A stretch of DNA of 64,000 nucleotides. Origin: Brevibacillus choshinensis. Its GTDB lineage: Bacteria > Bacillota > Bacilli > Brevibacillales > Brevibacillaceae. Of the stretch, positions 52,294 through 61,108 are shown piece after piece. A model generated the notes under the pieces. The model saw only the letters and a list, made by a program, of their open reading frames with translations, had not been told where the DNA came from and made no database searches. A program made the translations under genes and the position numbers. The DNA lies in assembly GCF_001420695.1 (NCBI RefSeq), contig NZ_LJJB01000007.1, positions 1,189,890 to 1,253,889 on the forward strand, given 5' to 3'. Positions within the stretch are counted from its first letter, which is position 1. Every line of letters starts with the position of its first letter.

Positions 52294-53109
52294 TTGAAGA
52301 AAAACATCCGCTATTTGTTATTTTTCTTAGGCGTTGGTTTGTTCCTTTCATGGCCGATTCACAATCTCTATTCCAAGCTGGATCAGCCAATTGAAGAAAA
52401 GCAGCTGGCTGCACTGGATCAGGTCGCACATGAACTTTTGACGAATGTAAAAAAAGGGGACATCGAGAACGCACAGAAACGGATTGTCCAGCTGGCGGAG
52501 CAGTTCCCGAATCAGCACTTGCCAATCCCTATTCGGATCGAAAGCCTAAATGCGGTCACCCAGTCTATCCTCGCTGCAAAACAAAGCTTTGCCTCAACCA
52601 ATGTGAGCGAACAGCAGCTTCTGTGGCACGCGACACAGGTGCGAGTAGCCATAGACGCACTGACGCACGTGCATCAACCAATGTGGAGAAGTTACTATCC
52701 TTCGATTGCGACACAGGTGCAAAATTTGCAGCAATCTGCCGTCGAACGCAATTTTACACAGTTCCGCGAACAGTTTGATGAAAACTATCGATTGTATCTG
52801 GCAATCAAACCGGCGATGAGCATTCAGCTTCCGGAAGGGCAGATGTCGTCTATCTCGGCCTCCTATAATGTCATCTCCAAGGAAATGCGCAATTCACAGA
52901 TGGATTGGCAATTGGTAAGGGAAGCTTTGCGTGACCTGAATGGCTCCATGCAGGCCGCGTTCGTCGGAGAAGAGAAGAGCACATTTGCACTGCTAATGAT
53001 GCGTCCGGATTCCCCGATGGTCATGATTGTATCTGTCGGAATTGCGCTTTTGATTGCGTTGTCGTATGTAGCATGGAAGAAGTACGATGGGCAAATTCGT
53101 TCGGCATAA
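52294..53109 (+). CDS. ypjB: Sporulation protein YpjB
   Basis: A 271-residue protein with an N-terminal signal or anchor (about 5-24), a long helical middle and a C-terminal membrane helix (about 242-262), so most of it is outside the cell membrane. B. subtilis YpjB has a minor sporulation role. Rare TTG start behind a very strong GGAAAGGAGG that lies within a terminator stem. Confidence 0.8.
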   Translation: MKKNIRYLLFFLGVGLFLSWPIHNLYSKLDQPIEEKQLAALDQVAHELLTNVKKGDIENAQKRIVQLAEQFPNQHLPIPIRIESLNAVTQSILAAKQSFASTNVSEQQLLWHATQVRVAIDALTHVHQPMWRSYYPSIATQVQNLQQSAVERNFTQFREQFDENYRLYLAIKPAMSIQLPEGQMSSISASYNVISKEMRNSQMDWQLVREALRDLNGSMQAAFVGEEKSTFALLMMRPDSPMVMIVSVGIALLIALSYVAWKKYDGQIRSA

Positions 53110-53121
53110 GGACGAAAAACG

Positions 53122-53168
53122 AAGAAAAAAGACGCGGGCATATGTGTTGCTGCCTACGTCTTTTTTTA
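53122..53168. terminator. Terminator between ypjB and convergent yitT-like gene
   Basis: AAAAAGACG and CGTCTTTTT arms with inner GGC/GCC; A and T tracts suggest both directions. Confidence 0.75.
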
Positions 53169-53179
53169 TGGAAGGGAAG

Positions 53180-54037
53180 TTAGTTTTGAATCGGCTGCTT
53201 ATTTTCATCGAGTGTAAAGCCTTCTCCCAGCACTTCATGCACATCATTAACGATGACAAAGGCATGCGGGTCTACTTCCTGGACGATATTTTTGAAGCGC
53301 ATGACTTCATTTCGGCTGACGACTACATAAATCACTTGCTTATCCGCTCCCGAAAACGCGCCTTTGCCTGAAAGTAAGGTCACACCGCGGCCCAGCTCAA
53401 GGATTTGCTTGCAGATCTCTTCCGTGTGCTCGGAAATGATCGTAAGGGCTTTCCCTGCGTATGCTCCGTCCTGGAAGAAGTCGATTACGCGTGCAGCAAT
53501 AAAGACGACGACGAGAGTGTACATCGCGCTCTCCAAATTCAAATAGAACAAGGATGCTCCAATCACCAGGATGTCTCCCAGGAACAAGGTTCTGCCCATG
53601 CTGACACCCATGTGTTTTTGCAGCAGACGGGCAATAATGTCAACCCCACCAGTTGTGCCCCCATAGCGGAAAATGATACCGAGGCCGACACCTACGGCTA
53701 CGCCTGCATACAGCGAAGCCAACAGACGATCATTCATCGGTAATGGCAATACCTTATCAAAGACCGATAAAAAGACGGAGAGCGACACGGTACCGAGAAT
53801 GGTATAGAAAAAGGACGTCCGACCAAGGATTTTCCATCCTAAGATAAACAATGGAATGTTCAATACTAAGAACACAACCCCTTGATCCACGACCGGAAAC
53901 AGCAATTTGATTAGAATGCTGATACCCGTAATTCCGCCTTCTGCAAGGTGATTGGGAATGTTAAACGAGTTGATGCCGAAACCCATGACTGCAGAACCGA
54001 TGATGATGGCAATGATGCTCTTGAGACGTACATTCAT
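53180..54037 (-). CDS. YitT-family membrane protein (YpjC-like)
   Basis: A 285-residue protein with about six N-terminal helices (DUF161, to about 190) and a cytoplasmic DUF2179 domain (about 200-285, VTLLSGKGAFSGADKQVIYVVVSR). Transport substrate is unknown. In B. subtilis ypjC lies at this place. AGGAGGAC site set on the minus strand at 54037. Confidence 0.85.
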   Translation of the reverse strand: MNVRLKSIIAIIIGSAVMGFGINSFNIPNHLAEGGITGISILIKLLFPVVDQGVVFLVLNIPLFILGWKILGRTSFFYTILGTVSLSVFLSVFDKVLPLPMNDRLLASLYAGVAVGVGLGIIFRYGGTTGGVDIIARLLQKHMGVSMGRTLFLGDILVIGASLFYLNLESAMYTLVVVFIAARVIDFFQDGAYAGKALTIISEHTEEICKQILELGRGVTLLSGKGAFSGADKQVIYVVVSRNEVMRFKNIVQEVDPHAFVIVNDVHEVLGEGFTLDENKQPIQN

Positions 54038-54131
54038 AAAGTCCTCCTGTTCGCCAATCGGTTTTTGGTTGCGATCCCGATCGACATGAAATGCAGGTAA
54101 ATCGCAAGTTACCTAAAGCCATACGAATGCC

Positions 54132-54161
54132 ATTATAATGGAACGTTTATTTGATTGTCCA
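54132..54161 (-). promoter_or_regulatory. Promoter of the yitT-like gene
   Basis: On the minus strand TGGACA (54161-54156), 18 bases, TATAAT (54137-54132). Near consensus; about 95-nt leader. Confidence 0.5.
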
Positions 54162-54188
54162 TATGCTGGAAAGCGGAAGTATTGAGAT

Positions 54189-54217
54189 TTGGCAAACGAA
54201 GCCTTTTCGGTTACGAT
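54189..54217 (+). promoter_or_regulatory. SigA promoter of the ypjD-dapB operon
   Basis: TTGGCA (54189-54194), 17 bases, TACGAT (54212-54217). The 15 bases around the -10 (TTACGATAAGTGAAA) are identical to those at the trp promoter. Confidence 0.6.
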
Positions 54218-54258
54218 AAGTGAAAGAGAGAAGCATGCCTAGGTAAAGGAGTGAGTCG

Positions 54259-54600
54259 ATGGAACGGCAAAAGACCATGCAGGAAATGCAGCAGGAAGTG
54301 GACAAATACATATCGCAATTTAAAGAGGGCTATTTTTCACCGCTCTCCATGATGGCACGGATGACCGAAGAAGTAGGTGAACTAGCCAGAGAAATAAACC
54401 ACTTCTATGGCGAAAAGCCGAAAAAACGCGACGAGGGCGAAAAAACGGTAGAAGAAGAGCTGGGAGATGTGCTTTTCATTGTGATCTGTTTTGCCAATTC
54501 CCTCGGCATTGATATGCAAGAAGCGTTTGATCGTATTATGCACAAATTTAACACACGCGATAAAGATCGCTGGACGAGAATAGAGGAGAGTCAGTCATGA
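54259..54600 (+). CDS. ypjD: MazG-like nucleotide pyrophosphohydrolase (YpjD)
   Basis: A 113-residue all-helical enzyme that probably hydrolyses a nucleoside triphosphate to monophosphate and pyrophosphate. Mg-binding acids are in EEVGELAREI (about 37-46) and EEELGDVLF (about 66-74). Substrate unknown. It starts the run to birA and overlaps dapB by four bases. Confidence 0.88.
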   Translation: MERQKTMQEMQQEVDKYISQFKEGYFSPLSMMARMTEEVGELAREINHFYGEKPKKRDEGEKTVEEELGDVLFIVICFANSLGIDMQEAFDRIMHKFNTRDKDRWTRIEESQS

Positions 54601-55352
54601 TGGAAAAACAGATTCGTGTGGCAGTAGCGGGCGCGAACGGCCGAATGGGCCAGGAAGTTGTGAAAATGCTGGGGGAAGATACTCAGTCAGTCTATACGGG
54701 GAATCTGGACACCAGAGGAGACGACGAGTCCATCCGTCTGCAGCTAGAAGTGATGAAGCCAGATGTCCTCGTGGATTTTACGACGCCGCATAGCGTATAT
54801 CGCCACATGGAAATTTGTTTGAAATACGGAGTACGCCCAGTAGTGGGCACGACTGGTTTGACACCAGAACAGCTGCAGGAAATGACAGAACGTTATCAGG
54901 ACGCCGGGCTGGGAGCAATCATTGCCCCTAACTTTGCGATCGGTGCCATTCTGTGTATGAAGTTTTCCGCGATGGCAGCAAAGTACATGCCACATGTGGA
55001 AATTATTGAGCTGCACCACGACCGCAAGCTTGACGCGCCAAGTGGGACCGCCCTGAAAACAGCGGAAATGATTGCAGCTGTACGGGAAGATCTCAAGCAA
55101 GGACATCCCGAAGAAAAGGAAACCATTCCTGGTGCCCGTGGAGCGGAGTACGAAGGCTTCCGTATTCACAGTGTTCGACTTCCCGGAATGGTTGCCCATC
55201 AGGAAGTATTGTTTGGCGCGGTAGGGCAGACCTTGTCCATTCGCCACGATTCCATCAATCGCGAATCCTTCATGCCTGGCGTCAACATGGCCGTAAAAGC
55301 TGTGGTGAACATGAATAGTCTGATTTACGGTTTGGAACATTTGATTGATTAA
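54597..55352 (+). CDS. dapB: 4-hydroxy-tetrahydrodipicolinate reductase
   Basis: A 251-residue enzyme of lysine and diaminopimelate synthesis. NAD(P) motif VAVAGANGRMGQEV, the substrate stretch ELHHDRKLDAPSGTA and PGARGAE are intact. It is about 16 residues shorter than B. subtilis DapB; the loss is in the variable loop after the first dinucleotide strand (about 30-50). ATG ATG start overlapping ypjD. GAGGAGAG site. Confidence 0.95.
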   Translation: MMEKQIRVAVAGANGRMGQEVVKMLGEDTQSVYTGNLDTRGDDESIRLQLEVMKPDVLVDFTTPHSVYRHMEICLKYGVRPVVGTTGLTPEQLQEMTERYQDAGLGAIIAPNFAIGAILCMKFSAMAAKYMPHVEIIELHHDRKLDAPSGTALKTAEMIAAVREDLKQGHPEEKETIPGARGAEYEGFRIHSVRLPGMVAHQEVLFGAVGQTLSIRHDSINRESFMPGVNMAVKAVVNMNSLIYGLEHLID

Positions 55353-55403
55353 ACGATTGTTTAAAATAAGCGATCTCGAGTGAACACAGAGGGAGAGGTT
55401 TGC

Positions 55404-55811
55404 GTGAAAATTGCTTTAATAGCCCACGATCGGAAAAAGGAAGAGATTGTTCAACTGGCGATGGCCTACGAATCGATCTTGTCCCAGCATGTCCTTTTTG
55501 CCACTGGTACGACAGGCCTTCGAATCATGGAAGCGACGTCGTTGTCTGTCAGCCGTGTTCTCTCCGGGCCACTTGGCGGTGATCAGCAGATCGGTGCCAT
55601 GATCGCCCGTAATGAAATGGATCTCATCATCTTTTTGCGAGATCCTTTGACGTCCCAGCCCCATGAGCCGGACATTATGGCTTTGCTCAGACTGTGCGAC
55701 GTTCATAAAATTCCATTTGCCACGAACCTTGGTACAGCGGAAATCTTGTTAAAAGCATTGGAGCGTGGGGAGCTGGATTGGCGAGACGTGGTACATAAGG
55801 AGAAAGAGTAA
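55404..55811 (+). CDS. mgsA: Methylglyoxal synthase
   Basis: A 135-residue enzyme converting dihydroxyacetone phosphate to methylglyoxal. GTTGLRIME, catalytic aspartate in [11 protein letters not shown] (54-64) and FLRDPL are typical. GTG 55404 with GGGAGAGG gives the family start MKIALIAHD. It is followed by bacillithiol genes, which detoxify methylglyoxal in Firmicutes, as in B. subtilis. Confidence 0.95.
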   Translation: MKIALIAHDRKKEEIVQLAMAYESILSQHVLFATGTTGLRIMEATSLSVSRVLSGPLGGDQQIGAMIARNEMDLIIFLRDPLTSQPHEPDIMALLRLCDVHKIPFATNLGTAEILLKALERGELDWRDVVHKEKE

Positions 55812-56506
55812 TGAGTGCACTCGATATATTGGCGATTGGCGCACACCCGGATGATGTAGAGATCGGAGCAGCTGGCAGCTTGTTGCTGGCTGCCAAACAA
55901 GGCAAGCGCGTCGGCATCTTGGATCTGACATATGCTGAGCTGTCATCCAATGGAGATGTAGAACGTCGCCAACAAGAAGCAGCGGCTGCAGACAAAGTGA
56001 TGGGTGTTGCAGAACGTTTTAATTTAGGCTTGCCCGATCGTGGATTGGAAGCAGTCAAAGGCGAGGCAATCAGTCGGGTAGTTGACCTGATTCGACGTAC
56101 CCGCCCGCAAATCGTATTGGCTCCTTACTATCAGGACCGCCATCCCGATCATGAGAGTGTCAGCAGGATCGTCCGTGAAGCGATTTTTAATTCTGGCATT
56201 CGCAAGTATCAACCAGATGAGTCTCATCCAGCTTACCGCCCTAGTCAATTTCTTTATTACTTTATTAATTCTACTGTCACTCCACAAGTAGTAGTTGATA
56301 TCACCTCCGTTTACACAGAAAAAATGGAGGTCTTGCGGTGTTATCGCAGCCAGTTTGAACTGGAAGAAGGCAGTGTAACGACGCCGCTTACAAACGGGTA
56401 TTTGGAAAGTGTCGAGTATCGCGAGCGTCTATTTGGCCAGCAAGCTGGAGTCACCTATGCAGAAGGTTTTATGAGTGCTACGCCTTATGTATTGGCCAAC
56501 CTGTAA
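55811..56506 (+). CDS. bshB1: Bacillithiol biosynthesis deacetylase BshB1
   Basis: A 231-residue PIG-L deacetylase acting on GlcNAc-malate. Zinc ligands H12, D15 (AHPDDVE) and the late HPDHES. Begins on the last base of the mgsA stop (TAATG). It precedes bshA. Another PIG-L member lies at the left edge of the window. Confidence 0.94.
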   Translation: MSALDILAIGAHPDDVEIGAAGSLLLAAKQGKRVGILDLTYAELSSNGDVERRQQEAAAADKVMGVAERFNLGLPDRGLEAVKGEAISRVVDLIRRTRPQIVLAPYYQDRHPDHESVSRIVREAIFNSGIRKYQPDESHPAYRPSQFLYYFINSTVTPQVVVDITSVYTEKMEVLRCYRSQFELEEGSVTTPLTNGYLESVEYRERLFGQQAGVTYAEGFMSATPYVLANL

Positions 56507-56524
56507 GAAGGAGTGACACCGAGA

Positions 56525-57658
56525 ATGAACATCGGGATCACCTGCTACCCGTCATTAGGAGGATCGGGCGTCGTTGCCACTGAATTAGGCAAATTGTTGG
56601 CGGAGCGAGGCCACCAGGTGCATTTTATCACCTCAGGGATGCCGTTTCGCCTAGGCGCATTTCATCCAAACATCTTTTATCATGAAGTAGAAGTGAATAA
56701 CTATGATGTATTTAAATACGCACCGTACGATCTGACGCTGGCAAACCGAATGGCTCAGGTCGCTCAAAATGAAAAACTGGATTTGTTACACGTCCATTAT
56801 GCTGTACCACACGCGCTGTGCGCCTTCCTGGCAAAGCAGATGGTCGGTGATCATCTCAAGATTATGACGACCCTGCACGGAACAGACATCACGGTACTGG
56901 GGTATGACTCCAATCTGAGTGATATGATTCGCTTTGGCATTGAGCGTAGTGATCTCGTGACTGCCGTATCCAAAGATTTGATTCGCCAAACAAAAGAATT
57001 GCTCCATGTGGAAAAAGAAATTGTGCCGGTATACAACTTTGTAGATAAAAGACGTTATTATCCTAAAGATGTACGAGAGTTGAAGAAAAAGTTTGCTCCG
57101 AACGGCGAAAAAATCCTCATGCACATTTCCAACTTCCGACCAGTCAAACGAGTGCCAGATGTGATCGAGATCTTTGCCAAGGTACGCGAAGCGGTTCCGT
57201 CTCGATTGATTCTAATTGGAGAAGGACCGGAGATGGGTGTCGTACGCAAGATGATCGCAGAGAAAGAATTGACGGATGATGTCTGTTTCTTAGGTAAGCA
57301 AGAGGACGTGGCGGAAGTGCTATCTTTGGCAGATGTCATGCTGTTGCCTTCCGAAAAGGAAAGCTTTGGCCTGGTAGCTCTGGAAGCAATGGCTTGTGGA
57401 GTCCCCGTGGTTGCTTCTGTTGCGGGTGGAATTCCGGAAGTCGTCCTGGATGGTGTTACCGGCTATTTGCGTCCCATTGGTGATGTAGAGGGAATGGCGG
57501 AGGAAACCATTTGTTTATTGCAAAACAAAGCGCTGTACGAGAAACTCTCCAAAAACAGCATTGAACGATCTTGCGAAACATTTTGCCATGAAACGATTGC
57601 TTCCCAATACGAAGCACTCTATGAACAACTTCTCAAAGTAGACGGAGAGCGCAGGTAG
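56525..57658 (+). CDS. bshA: GlcNAc-malate synthase BshA (bacillithiol)
   Basis: A 377-residue GT4 glycosyltransferase joining GlcNAc to L-malate, the first bacillithiol step. GGSGVVATELG near the N-terminus binds UDP-sugar; the E-x7-E motif is in EKESFGLVALEAM. ATG 56525 rather than GTG 56513 gives the family N-terminus MNIGITCYP, with AAGGAG upstream. Confidence 0.95.
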   Translation: MNIGITCYPSLGGSGVVATELGKLLAERGHQVHFITSGMPFRLGAFHPNIFYHEVEVNNYDVFKYAPYDLTLANRMAQVAQNEKLDLLHVHYAVPHALCAFLAKQMVGDHLKIMTTLHGTDITVLGYDSNLSDMIRFGIERSDLVTAVSKDLIRQTKELLHVEKEIVPVYNFVDKRRYYPKDVRELKKKFAPNGEKILMHISNFRPVKRVPDVIEIFAKVREAVPSRLILIGEGPEMGVVRKMIAEKELTDDVCFLGKQEDVAEVLSLADVMLLPSEKESFGLVALEAMACGVPVVASVAGGIPEVVLDGVTGYLRPIGDVEGMAEETICLLQNKALYEKLSKNSIERSCETFCHETIASQYEALYEQLLKVDGERR

Positions 57659-57662
57659 CCTC

Positions 57663-57740
57663 TTACGGTCGATGCAAGCTGCTTTTTGCCATCTGATGCA
57701 ATTTTGAAAGTAAGATAAACAACCCGTATAAAAATTTCAT
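57663..57740 (-). CDS. Possible 25-residue peptide, antisense between bshA and cca
   Basis: A minus-strand frame of 25 codons, with an AAAGGAGG site spaced eight bases before its ATG, much better than chance. The peptide (MKFLYGLFILLSKL, then HQMAKSSLHRP) is hydrophobic then basic, like a small membrane or toxin-like peptide. I found no promoter or terminator for it, and it is not known to me. Confidence 0.35.
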   Translation of the reverse strand: MKFLYGLFILLSKLHQMAKSSLHRP

Positions 57741-57791
57741 CAGAAATTCCTCCTTTAGTAGGCGGACGGGGCGGAAATGGAGGGAGAGAAC

Positions 57792-59015
57792 ATGCGAAAA
57801 GAATTGGCGATCACCGTGCTGCAAACATTGGAGACAAATGGCTTTGAAGCCTATTTTGTCGGTGGTTGCGTCCGCGATTGGCTGCTCGGAAGACCCGTGC
57901 ACGATATAGATATATGTACGAATGCCCATCCTGGCGACGTGATTCGTCTCTTTCCCGACCATGTTCCGACAGGGATCAAACACGGGACGGTTTCTGTGAA
58001 AAAAGACGGTTATTTATTCGAAGTGACGACGTATCGGACGGAAGGAAAGTATGAGGATTATCGCCGTCCGAGCGATGTCCAGTTTGTCAACGAATTGAGG
58101 CTTGACCTGGAACGACGAGACTTTACCATGAATGCGATGGCAATGGACCTCCAAAATGAGCTAGAGGATCCATTTAATGGGCGAGGGGATTTGTCAGAGC
58201 GTCTCGTACGTGCGGTAGGCGTCCCAGCTGAGAGGTTTCAGGAGGATGCCTTGCGATTGCTTCGGGCAGTCCGCTTTGCCGCGCAGCTCGGCTTTGCAAT
58301 CGAGCCTAAGACGCTGGCTGCGATGAAAGTAACAGCACCGTACCTGTCGCACATTGCCGTTGAAAGGGTAAGAGAAGAGCTGAACAAGACTCTGGACAGT
58401 CAAGCGCCACAAACAGGCTGCCGCTTGTTGATCGAAACGAAGCTTTTCGCTTATTCACCACTTTTGGAGCGACTGTTTGAACAAGCTGGTGCTCAAGCGT
58501 GGAGACTAGTCCAGCTGGGTTCGTTATCGCAGAAATGGTCCATGCTGTTTTACGCGGCTGATTTTGACGAAGAAGCTACTCGTCAGGTGTGTGCTCAGCT
58601 GCGCATGTCCAAACGGGAGACAGAAGCAATCTCCACATTCGTCGGTATCTTGGAGAGAATCAATCCGGAATGGGATGCTCCTCACGAATTGGAGTGGGGA
58701 CCGATTCTGCTGGAAGTGGGCTGGGATACATGTCGAGAGCTGGCTCAAATCATACAGGCGTGCTGGTGGACCAAACATGACGAACAGTTCTTCGAGAGTC
58801 TCCAAATGGAGTATGAAAAAATGCCGGTCAAGTCTGTGAAAGAGCTTGCGGTGACCGGCTTAGATTTACAGGTAGCCCTGCAGAAAAAACCAGGAGAATG
58901 GATTTGGCGAGTGTTGAATAGCTTGTTGTCTCAAACGGCCCTGCATGGATTACCGAATACTCAGGAAGCCTTGATCGAGGTAGCGAAGAAAGAGGTTGCA
59001 AGAGATGAACATTAA
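57792..59015 (+). CDS. cca: CCA tRNA nucleotidyltransferase
   Basis: A 407-residue class II enzyme adding CCA to tRNA 3' ends. The N-terminal GGCVRDWLLGRPVHDIDI holds the catalytic Asp pair; RRDFTMNAMA, RFQEDALRLLRAVRFA follow. GGAGGGAGAG sets ATG 57792. Overlaps birA by 11 bases. Confidence 0.96.
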   Translation: MRKELAITVLQTLETNGFEAYFVGGCVRDWLLGRPVHDIDICTNAHPGDVIRLFPDHVPTGIKHGTVSVKKDGYLFEVTTYRTEGKYEDYRRPSDVQFVNELRLDLERRDFTMNAMAMDLQNELEDPFNGRGDLSERLVRAVGVPAERFQEDALRLLRAVRFAAQLGFAIEPKTLAAMKVTAPYLSHIAVERVREELNKTLDSQAPQTGCRLLIETKLFAYSPLLERLFEQAGAQAWRLVQLGSLSQKWSMLFYAADFDEEATRQVCAQLRMSKRETEAISTFVGILERINPEWDAPHELEWGPILLEVGWDTCRELAQIIQACWWTKHDEQFFESLQMEYEKMPVKSVKELAVTGLDLQVALQKKPGEWIWRVLNSLLSQTALHGLPNTQEALIEVAKKEVARDEH

Positions 59016-59988
59016 GCAGGTCATTTTACAAGCGTTTCACGATCATCCGGGTCAATTCATTTCTGGAGAAGAATTAAGCCAGACATGCGGTTGCTCGCGT
59101 ACAGCGGTTTGGAAGCATATTGAGGAGTTGCGAAAGGACGGATACGAATTTGAAGCCGTCCGTAAATCGGGCTATCGACTCCTTGTTGCTCCAGATCGAC
59201 TATCTGCGGCCGAAATTACGGCAGGCTTGAATACCCAGCGTATCGGTCAGCAGGTGATGGCTCATGATGAAGTACAGTCTACGCAGCCACTTGCCCACGA
59301 AGCTGCAGCCAGAGGCGCGGAAGAAGGGACATTGGTCCTAGCTGAACAGCAGACAGGCGGGAAGGGTCGTCTAGGCCGTCAGTGGCACTCTCCAAAAGGA
59401 ACGGGAATATGGATGAGTCTGATCATTCGTCCTGCCATTCCGTTGCCAAAGACGCCTCAAATGACTCTCTTGACAGCTGTCAGTGTTGCCCGTACCATTC
59501 GTGAAGAAACCGGACTGCCTGTCAAGATCAAGTGGCCGAACGACATTTTCATCGGTGATAAAAAAGTGTGTGGGATTTTAACTGAGCTGAATGCGGAATC
59601 GGATCGGGTCAACTATTTGGTCATTGGAATTGGCGTGAACGCAAACAGTGTCGCGGAAGACTTTCCACAGGAATTAGCCGAGATTGCGACTTCGCTGCGA
59701 ATCGAATCTGGAGAGCAGGTGAAACGGGTCCGCTTCATTCAGCAATTTTGCCGGTTCTTCGAGGAAGAGTACGATTACTTCTTGCAGAATGGCTTCGAAC
59801 GGGTAAAAGCAGAATGGGAAGCGAATTCGTATACGATCGGACGTTGGGTAAATGTTCAGACTATCTCACAAAAGCTCGAAGGACGAGCCATTGCTTTGGA
59901 TGATGAAGGTGTATTGATGGTGCAAGATCAGGCTGGAGCTATCCATAAAGTGTATTCTGCTGACGTCAATTATCGTGCAAATCCATAA
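59005..59988 (+). CDS. birA: Biotin operon repressor / biotin-protein ligase
   Basis: A 327-residue bifunctional protein: an N-terminal winged helix (about 1-65, CGCSRTAVWKHIEELRKDGYEFEAV), a biotin ligase domain with KGRLGRQWHSPKGTG and KWPNDIFIGDKKVCGILTE, and a C-terminal SH3-like domain. It attaches biotin and represses biotin genes when biotin is plentiful. ATG 59005 lies inside the end of cca. Confidence 0.96.
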   Translation: MNIKQVILQAFHDHPGQFISGEELSQTCGCSRTAVWKHIEELRKDGYEFEAVRKSGYRLLVAPDRLSAAEITAGLNTQRIGQQVMAHDEVQSTQPLAHEAAARGAEEGTLVLAEQQTGGKGRLGRQWHSPKGTGIWMSLIIRPAIPLPKTPQMTLLTAVSVARTIREETGLPVKIKWPNDIFIGDKKVCGILTELNAESDRVNYLVIGIGVNANSVAEDFPQELAEIATSLRIESGEQVKRVRFIQQFCRFFEEEYDYFLQNGFERVKAEWEANSYTIGRWVNVQTISQKLEGRAIALDDEGVLMVQDQAGAIHKVYSADVNYRANP

Positions 59989-60035
59989 ATCTTCTGCTAT
60001 ACTCCATAAAGTGGAGGCTGTATCACGACGTGAAC

Positions 60036-60057
60036 GGTACTCCCGGAGTATTTTTTG
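60036..60057 (+). terminator. Terminator after birA
   Basis: TACTC-CCG-GAGTA (60038-60050) then six T residues. Confidence 0.65.
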
Positions 60058-60089
60058 GTCTTATTGCGTATAGATAAATGAATGATGTA

Positions 60090-60205
60090 TGGACAAGAAT
60101 CTGCTCAGAGCCTGTGAGGACCGAGACAGAAGGAATCCGTAAAGACGTATGATGTCTCTTTGGCATGGACAACCTTCTCCCGTATTCGGCGAGAAGGTTT
60201 TTTGA
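60090..60205 (+). promoter_or_regulatory. Structured panB leader with terminator
   Basis: Two conserved-looking hairpins, CTCA/TGAG (60104-60117) and GAGACA/TGTCTC (60123-60128, 60153-60158), precede an intrinsic terminator AACCTTCTC/GAGAAGGTT (60171-60179, 60191-60199) with T residues, all upstream of panB. The position fits the pan RNA motif known before panB in Firmicutes; I cannot confirm the match by eye. Confidence 0.5.
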
Positions 60206-60247
60206 TTCCATTTGCCCACAGGTTAGGTGCGTACAGAGGTGAAAAGA

Positions 60248-61108
60248 ATGGCAAATGGCAAACAGATTACAACTTCCGACATTCGAAAAAAGAAAGAAGC
60301 GAGCATTCCCATTACGATGATGACAGCTTACGACTTCCCATCTGCCAAATTGGTTGAAGAAGCGGGAGTGGACATGATATTGGTAGGGGACTCGTTGGGG
60401 ATGGTCGTACTCGGTTATGATTCTACGATCCCCGTGACGATGGACGACATGATACATCACACAAAAGCAGTGACGCGCGCAGCAAAACGAGCTTTCGTCG
60501 TAACGGATCTACCGTTTTTGAGCTATCACGGAACGGTGGAGGAAGCGGTGAAAAATGCAGGTCGACTCATGCAGGAAGGCTTTGCAAAAGCCGTCAAAAT
60601 GGAAGGTGGTCGAGAACTTGCCCAGCTCGTTACACGTTGTGTACAGGCAGGAATTCCGGTTGTCGGACATATCGGCTTGACACCACAATCCGTTCACCAG
60701 CTCGGAGGCTACAAAGTGCAAGGGCGTGACCTGGCACAAGCTCAGCGGCTGCTGGAAGACGCCATCGCTTTGCAGGAAGCGGGAGCATTTGCGATCGTGC
60801 TGGAGTGCGTACCAGAGGAAGTGACGGGAATGATCTCCCAAAAATTGGACATCCCGATAATCGGCATCGGTGCGGGCGTGACTTGCGATGGACAAGTTCT
60901 CGTCTTTCATGACGTGGTAGGCTATGCTTCCCAAATTACACCTAAGTTTGTGAAACGGTATGCAGAAATCGGGGACACAATCCGTGAAGCAGTAGCCGGT
61001 TACGTGAAGGAAGTCGAGGAGCGGCGTTTCCCTGCCCCTGAGCACGTGTTCCACGCTTCGGAAGATACGATCAAACAGTTGTACGGTGAAGGAGTTGCCC
61101 AATCATGA
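60248..61108 (+). CDS. panB: 3-methyl-2-oxobutanoate hydroxymethyltransferase
   Basis: A 286-residue enzyme making ketopantoate for pantothenate. MMTAYDFPSAKLVEEAGVD, VGDSLGMVVLG, EGG and GIGAG are family motifs. ATG 60248 after AGAGGTG; an upstream frame from 60227 is not needed. Overlaps panC by four bases. Confidence 0.96.
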   Translation: MANGKQITTSDIRKKKEASIPITMMTAYDFPSAKLVEEAGVDMILVGDSLGMVVLGYDSTIPVTMDDMIHHTKAVTRAAKRAFVVTDLPFLSYHGTVEEAVKNAGRLMQEGFAKAVKMEGGRELAQLVTRCVQAGIPVVGHIGLTPQSVHQLGGYKVQGRDLAQAQRLLEDAIALQEAGAFAIVLECVPEEVTGMISQKLDIPIIGIGAGVTCDGQVLVFHDVVGYASQITPKFVKRYAEIGDTIREAVAGYVKEVEERRFPAPEHVFHASEDTIKQLYGEGVAQS

